6,824 nt of DNA, from the NCBI GenBank assembly GCA_017455225.1, contig JAFTBL010000168.1, positions 1 through 6,824 of the forward strand. Direction: 5' to 3'. The stretch is from Oscillospiraceae bacterium (lineage in GTDB: Bacteria; Bacillota_A; Clostridia; Oscillospirales; Oscillospiraceae). The notes below the pieces were generated by a model. It saw nothing but the letters and a program-made list of their open reading frames with translations, was not told the DNA's origin and did not search any database. The position numbers and the translations under genes are program-made. Below are positions 1-6,152 of the stretch, one piece after another. The stretch's first letter is position 1. Every line of letters begins with the position of its first letter.

Positions 1-1
1 T

Positions 2-358
2 ACCGACGTGAGCGTGGGCAAGGGCACCGGCTGCATGCTGGCCTTCGCCGGCGACGAGGAGAAGTACGTGGCCGAGCCCCAGTGCATCCGCTGCGGCAAG
101 TGCGTGGGCGTGTGCCCCATCCGGCTGGAGCCGGTGTTCATGTACAAATATCTGATGAAGGGCGACTGGGAGAGCTTCCGCGACAAGCTCCACGGCATGG
201 ACTGCATTGAGTGCGGCGCCTGCACCTACACCTGCCCCGCCCGGCTGCCGCTGACCCACGCCTTCCGCATGGGCAAGCAGCAGGTGAACAACGCCCGCAT
301 GGCGGCCAAGGCGCTGGCCGACGCCGAAAAGACCCAGACGGCCAAGAAGGAGGCGTAA
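2..358 (+). CDS. rnfC: RnfC C-terminal part: NADH-side iron-sulfur/flavin subunit of the Rnf complex (5' truncated)
   Basis: RnfC is the cytoplasmic, NAD(H)-interacting subunit of the Rnf ferredoxin:NAD+ oxidoreductase. It resembles Complex I 51-kDa-type proteins and carries two [4Fe-4S] clusters. Only the last ~118 residues are present; the reading frame is open from the window edge, so the NADH/FMN domain and start codon lie upstream. Two CxxCxxCxxxCP motifs are visible: cysteine codons at 83, 92, 101 and 113 (CIRCGKCVGVCP) and at 203, 212, 221 and 233 (CIECGACTYTCP). These form the expected double-cluster ferredoxin-like module near the C-terminus. After it comes a short Ala/Lys-rich tail ending in KKEA. 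rnfD begins 3 nt after the TAA stop, and its ribosome site lies inside the rnfC tail codons. Identity is secure because five further rnf genes follow in clostridial order. Confidence 0.93.
   Translation, partial: TDVSVGKGTGCMLAFAGDEEKYVAEPQCIRCGKCVGVCPIRLEPVFMYKYLMKGDWESFRDKLHGMDCIECGACTYTCPARLPLTHAFRMGKQQVNNARMAAKALADAEKTQTAKKEA
347..353 (+). promoter_or_regulatory. Ribosome binding site of rnfD, inside the rnfC coding end
   Basis: AAGGAGG lies 8 nt before the rnfD ATG at 362. It is made of the Lys-Glu-Ala codons that end rnfC, so translation of rnfC must finish over the site where rnfD initiates. This supports translational coupling. Confidence 0.85.
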
Positions 359-361
359 ACG

Positions 362-1396
362 ATGACAGACTACAAAAACCTCAAGCTGATCGCGTCCTCC
401 TCTCCCCACATCCGCTCCAACGAGGATACCCGCTCCATCATGCTGGACGTGATCATCGCCATGCTGCCGGCGCTTTTGATGAGCGTGTACAATTTCGGCA
501 ACTGGAATTTCCGCGCCCTGACGCTGACCGCCCTGTCGGTGGTGTGCTGCGTGGTTTGGGAGTGGTTGTACCGCAAGCTGATGAAGAAGTCCATGATGAT
601 CGGCGATCTGAGCGCCGTGGTCACGGGCATGCTGCTGGCGCTGGTGTGCCCCTCCACCCTGCCCTACTGGATGATCGCGGTGGGCAGCTTCTTCGCCATC
701 GTGGTGGTGAAGCAGCTTTACGGCGGTCTGGGCTGCAACTTCCTCAACCCCGCGCTGGCCGGCCGCGCCGTGCTGGTGGCGGCCTATGCCGGCCCCATGA
801 CCAAGTGGCTGGCGCCGGACGCGGCCTATCCCGTGTTCGGCTCGGCGGACATCGTGACCGCCGCCACCCCGCTGGCCATCATGAAGGAGGGCGGCGCCGA
901 GGCGTTCGCCACCCTGACCCAGACCTATACGCTGGGCGACCTGTTCCTGGGCCGCGTGGGCGGCTCGCTGGGCGAGACCTCCGCGCTGATGCTGCTGCTG
1001 GGCGGCATCTACCTGCTGGTGCGCAAGGTGATCTCCTGGCACATCCCCGTGGCCTACATCGGCACCGTGGCGGTGGTGTGCCTGATCGCCGCCCCAGCGG
1101 GCGCCGATCCCCTGCAGTACATGGCCTACAACCTGTTCGCCGGCGGACTGATGCTGGGCGCCATCTTCATGGCCACCGACTATGCCACTTCCCCGGTGAC
1201 CAAGCCGGGCCAGATCGTGTTCGGCATCGGCTGCGGCCTGATCACCTGCTTCATCCGTCGCTTCGGCTCCTATCCCGAGGGTGTGTGCTACTCCATCCTT
1301 GTGATGAACTGCACCACGTGGCTGCTGGATAAGTACATCCGGCCCACCATCTACGGTGCGCTGAAGAAAGAGAAGAAGGAGGCGGCTGCGAAATGA
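362..1396 (+). CDS. rnfD: RnfD: membrane FMN subunit of the Rnf ion-translocating complex
   Basis: RnfD is an integral membrane subunit (NqrB/RnfD family) that carries a covalently bound FMN and takes part in ion transport. The protein has 344 residues, a normal length, with many hydrophobic segments beginning near residues 26-41. Conserved family text includes NFLNPALAGRA around residues 125-135 and a flavin motif TAATPL at residues 166-171. The expected phosphoester-linked threonine is T169, by homology to the NqrB/RnfD motif (S/T)GAT. Here the usual glycine is alanine. The C-terminus is a charged tail of Lys, Glu and Ala that also encodes the ribosome site of rnfG. The ATG at 362 is preceded by AAGGAGG with an 8-nt gap and sits 3 nt after the rnfC stop. 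The stop overlaps the rnfG start as ATGA (1393-1396). Confidence 0.95.
   Translation: MTDYKNLKLIASSSPHIRSNEDTRSIMLDVIIAMLPALLMSVYNFGNWNFRALTLTALSVVCCVVWEWLYRKLMKKSMMIGDLSAVVTGMLLALVCPSTLPYWMIAVGSFFAIVVVKQLYGGLGCNFLNPALAGRAVLVAAYAGPMTKWLAPDAAYPVFGSADIVTAATPLAIMKEGGAEAFATLTQTYTLGDLFLGRVGGSLGETSALMLLLGGIYLLVRKVISWHIPVAYIGTVAVVCLIAAPAGADPLQYMAYNLFAGGLMLGAIFMATDYATSPVTKPGQIVFGIGCGLITCFIRRFGSYPEGVCYSILVMNCTTWLLDKYIRPTIYGALKKEKKEAAAK
1376..1382 (+). promoter_or_regulatory. Ribosome binding site of rnfG, inside the rnfD coding end
   Basis: AAGGAGG, 10 nt before the ATG at 1393, is encoded by the lysine/glutamate-rich tail of RnfD. With the 4-nt ATGA overlap, it makes termination-reinitiation coupling between rnfD and rnfG very likely. 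Confidence 0.85.
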
Positions 1397-1974
1397 AGAA
1401 CTTTACCGCGAAATTTGCGCTGAAGGTCGCCGGAACGCTGACCGCCATCGCGCTGGTGGTGGCGGCGCTGCTGGGCGCGGTGAACATGATCACGGCGGAC
1501 GCCATCGCCGAGCACATCGCCGAGGCCACCCGCCTGGCGCTGAGCACCGTGGCCCCCGAGGGCGCGGAGTTCACCCCCGTGGAGCTGACTGACGAGATGA
1601 CGGCTGCCGCCGCACAGTACAGCGGCACGCTGGAGGAGGTCTACACCATGTCCACCGGCGGCATAGCCGTGAAGGTAGTCACCTCCGGCTCCCAGGGCAA
1701 CATCGAAATGATCGTGGGCGTGGACGAGACCGGCGCCATCACCGGCGTGTCCATCGTGGACAACTCCGAGACTGCGGGCATCGGCTCCAAGGTCATGGAC
1801 AACCTGCCCAACGACGACGGTGTGAAGGTGCTGGATCAGTTCATCGGGCTGACCGGCGCCGGGACACTGGCCGTGAAGAAAAACGTGACCCCCATCACCG
1901 GCGCCACCGTGTCCACCAAGGGCGTGACCGCCGGAGCCAACGCCGCGCTGGCCGTGGCGGAGCTGCTGGGCTGA
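1393..1974 (+). CDS. rnfG: RnfG: extracytoplasmic FMN-binding subunit of the Rnf complex
   Basis: RnfG is a single-span membrane protein whose outer domain holds a covalent FMN (FMN_bind family, like NqrC). It receives electrons on the outside of the membrane during the Rnf cycle. The 193-residue product has one hydrophobic helix at about residues 9-31. The soluble domain that follows contains VDETGAITGVSIVDNSETAGIG, typical of the family, and ends in the flavin motif ITGATVSTKG. T172 is the predicted FMN-attachment residue of (S/T)GATxS/T. The start overlaps the rnfD stop by 4 nt. A new Shine-Dalgarno for rnfE begins at the last base of the stop codon. Length and motifs are normal, and nothing suggests damage. 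Confidence 0.95.
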   Translation: MKNFTAKFALKVAGTLTAIALVVAALLGAVNMITADAIAEHIAEATRLALSTVAPEGAEFTPVELTDEMTAAAAQYSGTLEEVYTMSTGGIAVKVVTSGSQGNIEMIVGVDETGAITGVSIVDNSETAGIGSKVMDNLPNDDGVKVLDQFIGLTGAGTLAVKKNVTPITGATVSTKGVTAGANAALAVAELLG

Positions 1975-1991
1975 AAGGAGGAAGCTGACAA

Positions 1992-2624
1992 ATGAATGTG
2001 AAAAAGCAATTCAGAGAGGGCCTCCTGACCCAGAACCCGGTGCTGGTGCAGCTTTTGGGCATGTGCTCCACGCTGGCCATCACCACCTCCATTACGAACG
2101 GTCTGGGCATGGGCGTCAGCGTGATCGTGATCCTGACCCTCTCCAATATCTTTATTTCCCTGCTGCGCAAGATCATCCCCAACGAGGTGCGTATCGCCTG
2201 CTACATTATCGTGATCGCCGGCTTCGTTACCTGCGTGCAGCTGCTGCTGAAGGCGTTTTTGCCCGACATCGACAAGAGTCTGGGCGTATTCATCCCACTG
2301 ATCGTGGTGAACTGCATCATTCTCGGCCGCGCCGAGGCCTTCGCCTCCAAGAACTCCGTGGGCGCCTCTGCGCTGGACGGCATTTTCCAGGGCATGGGCT
2401 ACACGGCGGTGCTGCTGGTGATGTGCTTCTTCCGCGAGCTGTTCGGCGCCGGCACGCTGGCCGGCATCCGCATCATGCCGGAGGGCTACACCAACATGGG
2501 CCTTCTGACGCTGCCGGTGGGCGGCTTCCTGTGCCTGGGCGCGCTGATCGCCGCCATGCAGTGGGCGCTTGCCAAGGCGGAGAAGAAAAAGGCGGCCAAG
2601 GCCGACGAAAAGGAGGCGAAGTAA
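1992..2624 (+). CDS. rnfE: RnfE: membrane subunit of the Rnf complex
   Basis: RnfE is one of two homologous six-helix membrane subunits (RnfA/NqrE and RnfE/NqrD) that form the core of the complex with opposite topology. In structures of the related complexes they share an intramembrane [2Fe-2S] cluster. The 210-residue product shows the two conserved cysteine sites: LLGMCSTLA with C25 and IVVNCIILGRAEAFA with C108. The N-terminal part (NPVLVQLLGMC) is the family signature and the rest is mostly hydrophobic. The C-terminal ~16 residues form a charged Ala/Lys/Glu tail that extends beyond the membrane domain. AAAGGAGG (1974-1981) is 10 nt before the ATG. rnfA follows 3 nt after the stop. Confidence 0.95.
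   Translation: MNVKKQFREGLLTQNPVLVQLLGMCSTLAITTSITNGLGMGVSVIVILTLSNIFISLLRKIIPNEVRIACYIIVIAGFVTCVQLLLKAFLPDIDKSLGVFIPLIVVNCIILGRAEAFASKNSVGASALDGIFQGMGYTAVLLVMCFFRELFGAGTLAGIRIMPEGYTNMGLLTLPVGGFLCLGALIAAMQWALAKAEKKKAAKADEKEAK
2608..2616 (+). promoter_or_regulatory. Ribosome binding site of rnfA, inside the rnfE coding end
   Basis: AAAAGGAGG sits 11 nt before the rnfA ATG at 2628 and is encoded by the Glu-Lys-Glu-Ala codons ending rnfE. It is the third case of this arrangement in the operon. Confidence 0.85.
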
Positions 2625-2627
2625 AGT

Positions 2628-3218
2628 ATGAGCGTCACGAAACTGCTGGCCATTGCGCTGGGCGCGATCCTGACCAACAACTTTATCTTCTCCCAGTTCC
2701 TGGGCATCTGTCCGTTTTTGGGCGTTTCCAAGAAGATCGACACCGCCGTGGGCATGGGCGCCGCGGTGACCTTCGTCATGGGCCTTGCCTCCGCCGTGTG
2801 CTACGGCGTGAACAGTGTGCTGGTGGCGGCGGGTCTGGGCTATATGCAGACGGTGGCCTTCATTCTGGTCATCGCCGCGCTGGTGCAGTTTGTGGAGATG
2901 TTCCTCAAGCGCTACGTGCCCACGCTGTATACCGCGCTGGGCGTGTATCTGCCCCTGATCACCACCAACTGCGCCGTGCTGGGCGTGGCGCTGCTGAACG
3001 TGCAGCAGAACTTCAACTTCATCGAGTCCGTGGTTTACGGCATAACCGGCGGTCTGGGCTTCCTGCTGGCCATCTTCCTGTTCGCCGCCGTGCGGGAGCA
3101 GCTGGAGTTTGCCGACACGCCCAAGTCCTTTGAGGGCTTCCCCATCGCGCTGGTCACCGCCGGGCTGATCGCGCTGGCGTTCATGGGCTTCAGCGGGCTG
3201 CAGGTCTGGCCCCAGTAA
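2628..3218 (+). CDS. rnfA: RnfA: membrane subunit of the Rnf complex
   Basis: RnfA (NqrE-like) pairs with RnfE in the membrane core and helps hold the intramembrane iron-sulfur centre that passes electrons across the bilayer. The 196-residue protein is almost entirely hydrophobic, consistent with six helices. Signature stretches are NNFIFSQFLGICPFLGVSKK near the N-terminus, with C28, and ITTNCAVLGVALLN, with C115. These are the counterparts of C25 and C108 in RnfE. Also recognisable are VVYGITGGLGFLLAIFLFA and the C-terminal GLIALAFMGFSGL. Unlike RnfC, D, E and B, it lacks a lysine-rich tail. AAGGAGG for rnfB (3217-3223) starts within its stop codon. Confidence 0.96.
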   Translation: MSVTKLLAIALGAILTNNFIFSQFLGICPFLGVSKKIDTAVGMGAAVTFVMGLASAVCYGVNSVLVAAGLGYMQTVAFILVIAALVQFVEMFLKRYVPTLYTALGVYLPLITTNCAVLGVALLNVQQNFNFIESVVYGITGGLGFLLAIFLFAAVREQLEFADTPKSFEGFPIALVTAGLIALAFMGFSGLQVWPQ

Positions 3219-3233
3219 GGAGGAAGAGGAACT

Positions 3234-4157
3234 ATGCCGAATATTATTTATGCTGTGATCGTGCTGGGTGCGCTGGCCATCGTGTTCGGGCTGGTGCTGG
3301 CCGTGGCCGCCAAGGCGTTTGAGGTGCAGGTGGATCCCCGCCTGCCCCAGATCCAGGCCGCACTGGCCGGCGCCAACTGCGGCGGCTGCGGTTATCCCGG
3401 CTGCGCCGGCTGCGCCGAGGCCATTCTGGCCGGCAAGGCCCCTGTGAACGCCTGCGCCCCCGCCGGAGCGGACGGTGCCGCCAAGATCGCCGCCATCATG
3501 GGTCTGGAGGCCGACGGCGGCGAGCGGATGGTGGCACACGTGATGTGCAACGGCGGCGAATGCGCCGGCCGCAACTTCGACTACCGGGGCGTCAGCGACT
3601 GCCTGGCCGCCACCAAGGTCTGCGGCGGCGACGCCAAGAGCTGCCGCTACGGCTGCTTCGGCTTCGGATCCTGCGTGGCGGCGTGCAAATTCGACGCTAT
3701 CCACGTGGTGAACGGCGTGGCCGTGGTGGACAAGGAGAAGTGCACCAACTGCGGCGCCTGCCGCGCCGCCTGCCCCCGCAAGCTCCTCCGTGAGGGGCCC
3801 TACCAGCAGAAGGTGTTCGTCAACTGCTCCAACAAGGACAAGGGCCCCGCCGCCATGAAGGTGTGCGAGCGCTCCTGCATCGCCTGCGGCATGTGCGAGC
3901 GCACCTGCAAGTTCGACGCCATCCACGTGGTGGACGGCGTGGCCGTGATCGACTACGCCAAGTGCAGGAACTGCACCATGTGCGCCAAGGCCTGCCCCCG
4001 CAACGCCATTGAGCCCATCCCCACCCCCGAGGAAAAGGAGAAGTTCAAGGCCGCCCAGAAGGCGGCTGCCGAGCGGGCCGCCGCGGCCAAGAAGGCCGCC
4101 GCAGAAAAGGCCGCTGCGGAAGCGGCCGCGCAGAGCGAGGCGCCCAAGGCGGAGTAA
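3234..4157 (+). CDS. rnfB: RnfB: multi-cluster ferredoxin subunit of the Rnf complex
   Basis: RnfB accepts electrons from reduced ferredoxin. The 307-residue protein has an N-terminal membrane anchor (about residues 4-26). The four-Fe domain follows, with C49, C52, C57 and C74 (NCGGCGYPGC...C). A long ferredoxin region of clostridial type comes next, with CxxCxxCxxxC groups at C170-C180, C215-C225 and C244-C254, plus a C137/C141/C147/C151 group. I count 27 cysteines in all. Residues 151-183 and 225-257 are an internal repeat. The final ~40 residues are an Ala/Lys/Glu tail, probably helical or coiled, of unknown function. Proteobacterial RnfB is much shorter, so this length and cluster count fit Clostridia. 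AAGGAGG lies 10 nt before the ATG. It is the last rnf gene, and a terminator-like hairpin follows. Confidence 0.95.
   Translation: MPNIIYAVIVLGALAIVFGLVLAVAAKAFEVQVDPRLPQIQAALAGANCGGCGYPGCAGCAEAILAGKAPVNACAPAGADGAAKIAAIMGLEADGGERMVAHVMCNGGECAGRNFDYRGVSDCLAATKVCGGDAKSCRYGCFGFGSCVAACKFDAIHVVNGVAVVDKEKCTNCGACRAACPRKLLREGPYQQKVFVNCSNKDKGPAAMKVCERSCIACGMCERTCKFDAIHVVDGVAVIDYAKCRNCTMCAKACPRNAIEPIPTPEEKEKFKAAQKAAAERAAAAKKAAAEKAAAEAAAQSEAPKAE
3684..4004 (+). repeat. Internal duplication of a ferredoxin unit within rnfB
   Basis: Two copies, 3684-3782 and 3906-4004, encode 33-residue units that both begin CKFDAIHVV and end in CPR followed by K or N. By my count 23 of 33 residues match. In the first 48 bases 43 match. 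The offset is 222 bp (74 residues). Each copy supplies half of a two-cluster ferredoxin fold. The two-unit plan is known for clostridial RnfB; the closeness of the copies is what stands out. Confidence 0.8.
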
Positions 4158-4174
4158 CCGTTATCGCAAACAGA

Positions 4175-4212
4175 CCGGCGCGTCGCTGTTGGGCGGCGCG
4201 CCGGCAGTTTTT
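4175..4212 (+). terminator. Probable intrinsic terminator after rnfB
   Basis: An 8-bp perfect GC stem pairs CCGGCGCG (4175-4182) with CGCGCCGG (4197-4204) around a 14-nt loop. Three bases later comes a five-T run (4208-4212). It lies 17 nt after the rnfB stop, where the operon would be expected to end. The loop is large and the T run short, so some readthrough into the next gene is plausible. Confidence 0.6.
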
Positions 4213-4234
4213 CCAAGCGACAGGAGGAAGCAGA

Positions 4235-4624
4235 ATGAACCCCATCAAGGAGGCGGTCCTTGCCTACGGGCGGAAAACCTACGGCGCAAAGCCGGACAAC
4301 CCCTTTCCCACCGCGCCCACCTGCTCCGTGCTGCGGCACAGCGACAGCGGCAAGCTGTTCGCGCTGCTGATGGACGTGGGCCGCGACCGGCTGGGACTGG
4401 ACGGTGAGGGGCGGGTGGACGTGCTGAACCTCAAATGCGGCAGCGTGGTGTGCGGATCGCTTCTGATGCAGCCGGGCTATCTGCCGCCCTACCACATGCG
4501 GCTGGAGGGGTGGATCACCGTGCTGCTGGACGGCACCGTGCCGCCGGAGGAGCTGTATCCGCTGATCGACCTGAGCTATACCCTCACCGCGGGAGGGAAG
4601 CTGCGCCCGCGACGGGGCAGATAG
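4235..4624 (+). CDS. MmcQ/YjbR family (DUF419) protein
   Basis: This 129-residue product matches the MmcQ/YjbR family, small cytoplasmic proteins with a CyaY-like fold, often labelled DNA-binding though their role is not established. Recognisable text is LFALLMDVGRDRLGL (residues 41-55), VDVLNLKC (61-68) and GYLPPYHM...GWITVLLDG (81-99). The last block is the most conserved part of the family. The ATG at 4235 follows AGGAGG (4222-4227) with a 7-nt gap. Length is typical. No promoter is apparent in the 22 nt between the upstream terminator and the start, so it may depend on readthrough from the rnf operon. A compact terminator overlaps its stop codon. The family call is firm; the biological role is unknown. 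Confidence 0.85.
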   Translation: MNPIKEAVLAYGRKTYGAKPDNPFPTAPTCSVLRHSDSGKLFALLMDVGRDRLGLDGEGRVDVLNLKCGSVVCGSLLMQPGYLPPYHMRLEGWITVLLDGTVPPEELYPLIDLSYTLTAGGKLRPRRGR

Positions 4625-4633
4625 CCCCTTTTT
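4614..4633 (+). terminator. Compact intrinsic terminator overlapping the MmcQ/YjbR stop codon
   Basis: GGGGC (4614-4618) pairs with GCCCC (4624-4628) around the 5-nt loop AGATA, followed directly by TTTTT (4629-4633). The TAG stop (4622-4624) lies in the loop and the first base of the right arm. The stem is only 5 bp but all G-C. Its placement just before a strong promoter supports a real transcript end. Confidence 0.6.
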
Positions 4634-4645
4634 GTGCCCCGGCGG

Positions 4646-4674
4646 TTGCAAAGAACCGGCGGTTGGGGTATGAT
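4646..4674 (+). promoter_or_regulatory. Sigma-A type promoter for lspA-rluD
   Basis: The -35 box is TTGCAA (4646-4651) and the -10 box is TATGAT (4669-4674), separated by exactly 17 nt. They match TTGACA and TATAAT at 4 and 5 of 6 positions. Transcription would start near 4681, about 18 nt before the lspA ATG. A 9-bp direct repeat CCGGCGGTT (4639-4647 and 4656-4664) overlaps the -35 region and spacer. Confidence 0.7.
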
Positions 4675-4698
4675 AGGAAAAAAACGAGGAGACGGAGC

Positions 4699-5199
4699 AT
4701 GATCTATCTGCTGTATCTTGTGATCGTGGGCGCGCTGGTAGGTGCGGATCAGGCGCTGAAGGCGTGGACGACGGCCCATCTGGCGGTGGGGCAGTCGGCG
4801 CCGCTGCTGCCGGGTGTGATGCAGCTGACCCGGCTGCACAACACCGGGGCGGCCTGGTCCAGCTTTGCCGGGAAAACGGCGCTGCTGGTGGCGGTGACAG
4901 CCCTGCTGCTGGCAGCGGTGGCGTGGCTGCTGGTGAGCCGGCGGGTGCGCCATCCGCTGGGCGCGGCGGCGTGCCTGCTGATTTTCGGCGGCGGCGTGGG
5001 CAACATCATCGACCGGGTGGCCAACGGCTATGTGGTGGATATGTTCGACCTGCTGCTGTTTGACTATCCCATTTTCAATCTGGCGGACTGCTTCGTGGTG
5101 GTGGGCGTGATCCTGGGCGCGATCTACGACCTGTTCCTGTACGAAAAGACCGACAAAAAGGAGACAGGGCATGACGTCTCGGCTGACGGCGACAAGTGA
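4699..5199 (+). CDS. lspA: Lipoprotein signal peptidase (signal peptidase II)
   Basis: LspA is an aspartic membrane protease that removes the signal peptide from prolipoproteins after diacylglyceryl transfer at the conserved lipobox cysteine. The product has 166 residues, the usual size, with four predicted membrane helices. Signature motifs are DQALK (from D17), HNTGAAWS (H47-S54), GGGVGNIIDR (97-106), VVDMFD (112-117) and FNLAD (126-130). The catalytic pair should be D114 and D130, by analogy with known LspA enzymes. The ATG at 4699 is chosen because GAGGAG (4686-4691) is 7 nt upstream and the N-terminus then begins just before the first helix. The in-frame extension back to 4435 runs through the neighbouring gene and is rejected. 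The C-terminal tail overlaps the start of the next gene by 29 nt. Confidence 0.95.
   Translation: MIYLLYLVIVGALVGADQALKAWTTAHLAVGQSAPLLPGVMQLTRLHNTGAAWSSFAGKTALLVAVTALLLAAVAWLLVSRRVRHPLGAAACLLIFGGGVGNIIDRVANGYVVDMFDLLLFDYPIFNLADCFVVVGVILGAIYDLFLYEKTDKKETGHDVSADGDK
5158..5163 (+). promoter_or_regulatory. Ribosome binding site deciding the rluD start inside lspA
   Basis: AAGGAG is 7 nt before the ATG at 5171. It lies within the last codons of lspA and fixes a start that overlaps lspA by 29 nt. Confidence 0.75.
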
Positions 5200-6082
5200 A
5201 CACGAGGGCGCGCGGCTGGACAGCTGTCTGGCCGCGGCGCGGGGGATCTCCCGCAGCGCCGCCGCGCGGCTGATCGAGGACGGACGGGTGACGGTGAACG
5301 GCGTGTCGGCGGGAAAAAACCACCGGGTGTCCTGCGGCGAAAGAATCGAGGCAGAGCAGCCGGAGGCGCAGGAGTCGACGGTGGAGGCGCAGGAGATCCC
5401 ACTGGACGTGGTGTACGAGGATGAGGACGTGATCGTGGTGAACAAGCCGGTGGGCATGGTGGTGCATCCTGCGCCGGGACACGCCGCCGGCACGCTGGTG
5501 AACGCCCTGCTGCACCATTGCGGTGAGAGCCTGTCCGGTATCGGCGGGGAGAAACGACCCGGCATCGTGCACCGCATCGACCGGGACACCAGCGGACTGA
5601 TCATCGCCGCCAAGAACGACGCCGCCCATCTGGCGCTGTCCCGGCAGCTGGCGGATCACACGCTGGCGCGCACCTATGAGTGCCTGGCGGCAGGCAGCTT
5701 CCGGGAGGATCGGGGCACGGTGGACGCGCCCATCGGGCGCAGCGCAAAGGACCGCAAGAAGATGGCGGTGGTGCCCGGCGGCCGCCGGGCCGTGACCCAT
5801 TGGGAGGTGCTGGCGCGCTATAACGGCGCGACCCACCTGCGCTGCCGGCTGGAAACGGGACGCACCCACCAGATCCGGGTGCATCTGGCCTATATCGGGC
5901 ACCCCATTCTGGGCGACACGGTCTACGGCGCCAAAAAGGCGGTGCCCGGGCTGACGGGGCAGTGCCTCCACGCGGTGGGACTGCGGTTCCTCCATCCCCG
6001 TACCGGGGAGCCGGTGGAGCTGACCTGCCCGCTGCCGGAGGAATTCACCGCGTATCTGCGCAAGCTGGAGCGGCGCACGTGA
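5171..6082 (+). CDS. rluD: RluD/YlyB-type 23S rRNA pseudouridine synthase
   Basis: This RluA-family enzyme converts uridines to pseudouridine in large-subunit rRNA; E. coli RluD acts on helix 69 of 23S rRNA. The 303-residue length is typical. An N-terminal S4 RNA-binding domain covers about residues 13-60 (GARLDSCLAA...SRSAAARLIEDGRVTVNG). The catalytic domain includes NKPVGMVVHPAPGH from residue 91 and the active-site motif HRIDRDTSG from H134. D137 is the expected catalytic aspartate. GRTHQIRVHL is at residues 230-239. The gene follows lspA as ylyB follows lspA in Bacillus, overlaps it by 29 nt and probably shares its promoter. No terminator is visible before the tRNA promoter. Which uridines this enzyme modifies cannot be read from the sequence. 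Confidence 0.93.
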   Translation: MTSRLTATSEHEGARLDSCLAAARGISRSAAARLIEDGRVTVNGVSAGKNHRVSCGERIEAEQPEAQESTVEAQEIPLDVVYEDEDVIVVNKPVGMVVHPAPGHAAGTLVNALLHHCGESLSGIGGEKRPGIVHRIDRDTSGLIIAAKNDAAHLALSRQLADHTLARTYECLAAGSFREDRGTVDAPIGRSAKDRKKMAVVPGGRRAVTHWEVLARYNGATHLRCRLETGRTHQIRVHLAYIGHPILGDTVYGAKKAVPGLTGQCLHAVGLRFLHPRTGEPVELTCPLPEEFTAYLRKLERRT

Positions 6083-6110
6083 GGACGCGCCGAAAGCGAA
6101 AAGAAAAGGG

Positions 6111-6139
6111 TTGACATTTCTGCCGCGGTCATGTAATAT
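6111..6139 (+). promoter_or_regulatory. Consensus promoter of the tRNA-Val gene
   Basis: A perfect -35 box TTGACA (6111-6116) is followed after 17 nt by a -10 box TAATAT (6134-6139, 4 of 6 matches). Transcription would begin about 6-8 nt before the mature tRNA 5' end at 6153. The AT-rich box in GC-rich surroundings makes it stand out. Confidence 0.85.
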
Positions 6140-6152
6140 AGTACCGCTGTCC

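Noticed and set aside
1836..3926. Very long minus-strand open frame (696 codons) opposite rnfG, rnfE, rnfA and rnfB
   Set aside because: It is rich in His, Gln and Ala and lacks any family pattern, as expected for an antisense shadow of GC-rich genes. The plus strand has well-supported genes throughout.
4435..5199. Longer lspA reading frame starting at 4435
   Set aside because: The extra 88 codons overlap the MmcQ/YjbR gene and a terminator and promoter, and would place an Arg/Ala-rich stretch before the first helix. The ATG at 4699 has a good ribosome site.
6137..6142. TATAGT as the -10 box of the tRNA promoter
   Set aside because: It matches the consensus better as a hexamer, but would give a 20-nt spacer from TTGACA. 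TAATAT gives the optimal 17 nt.
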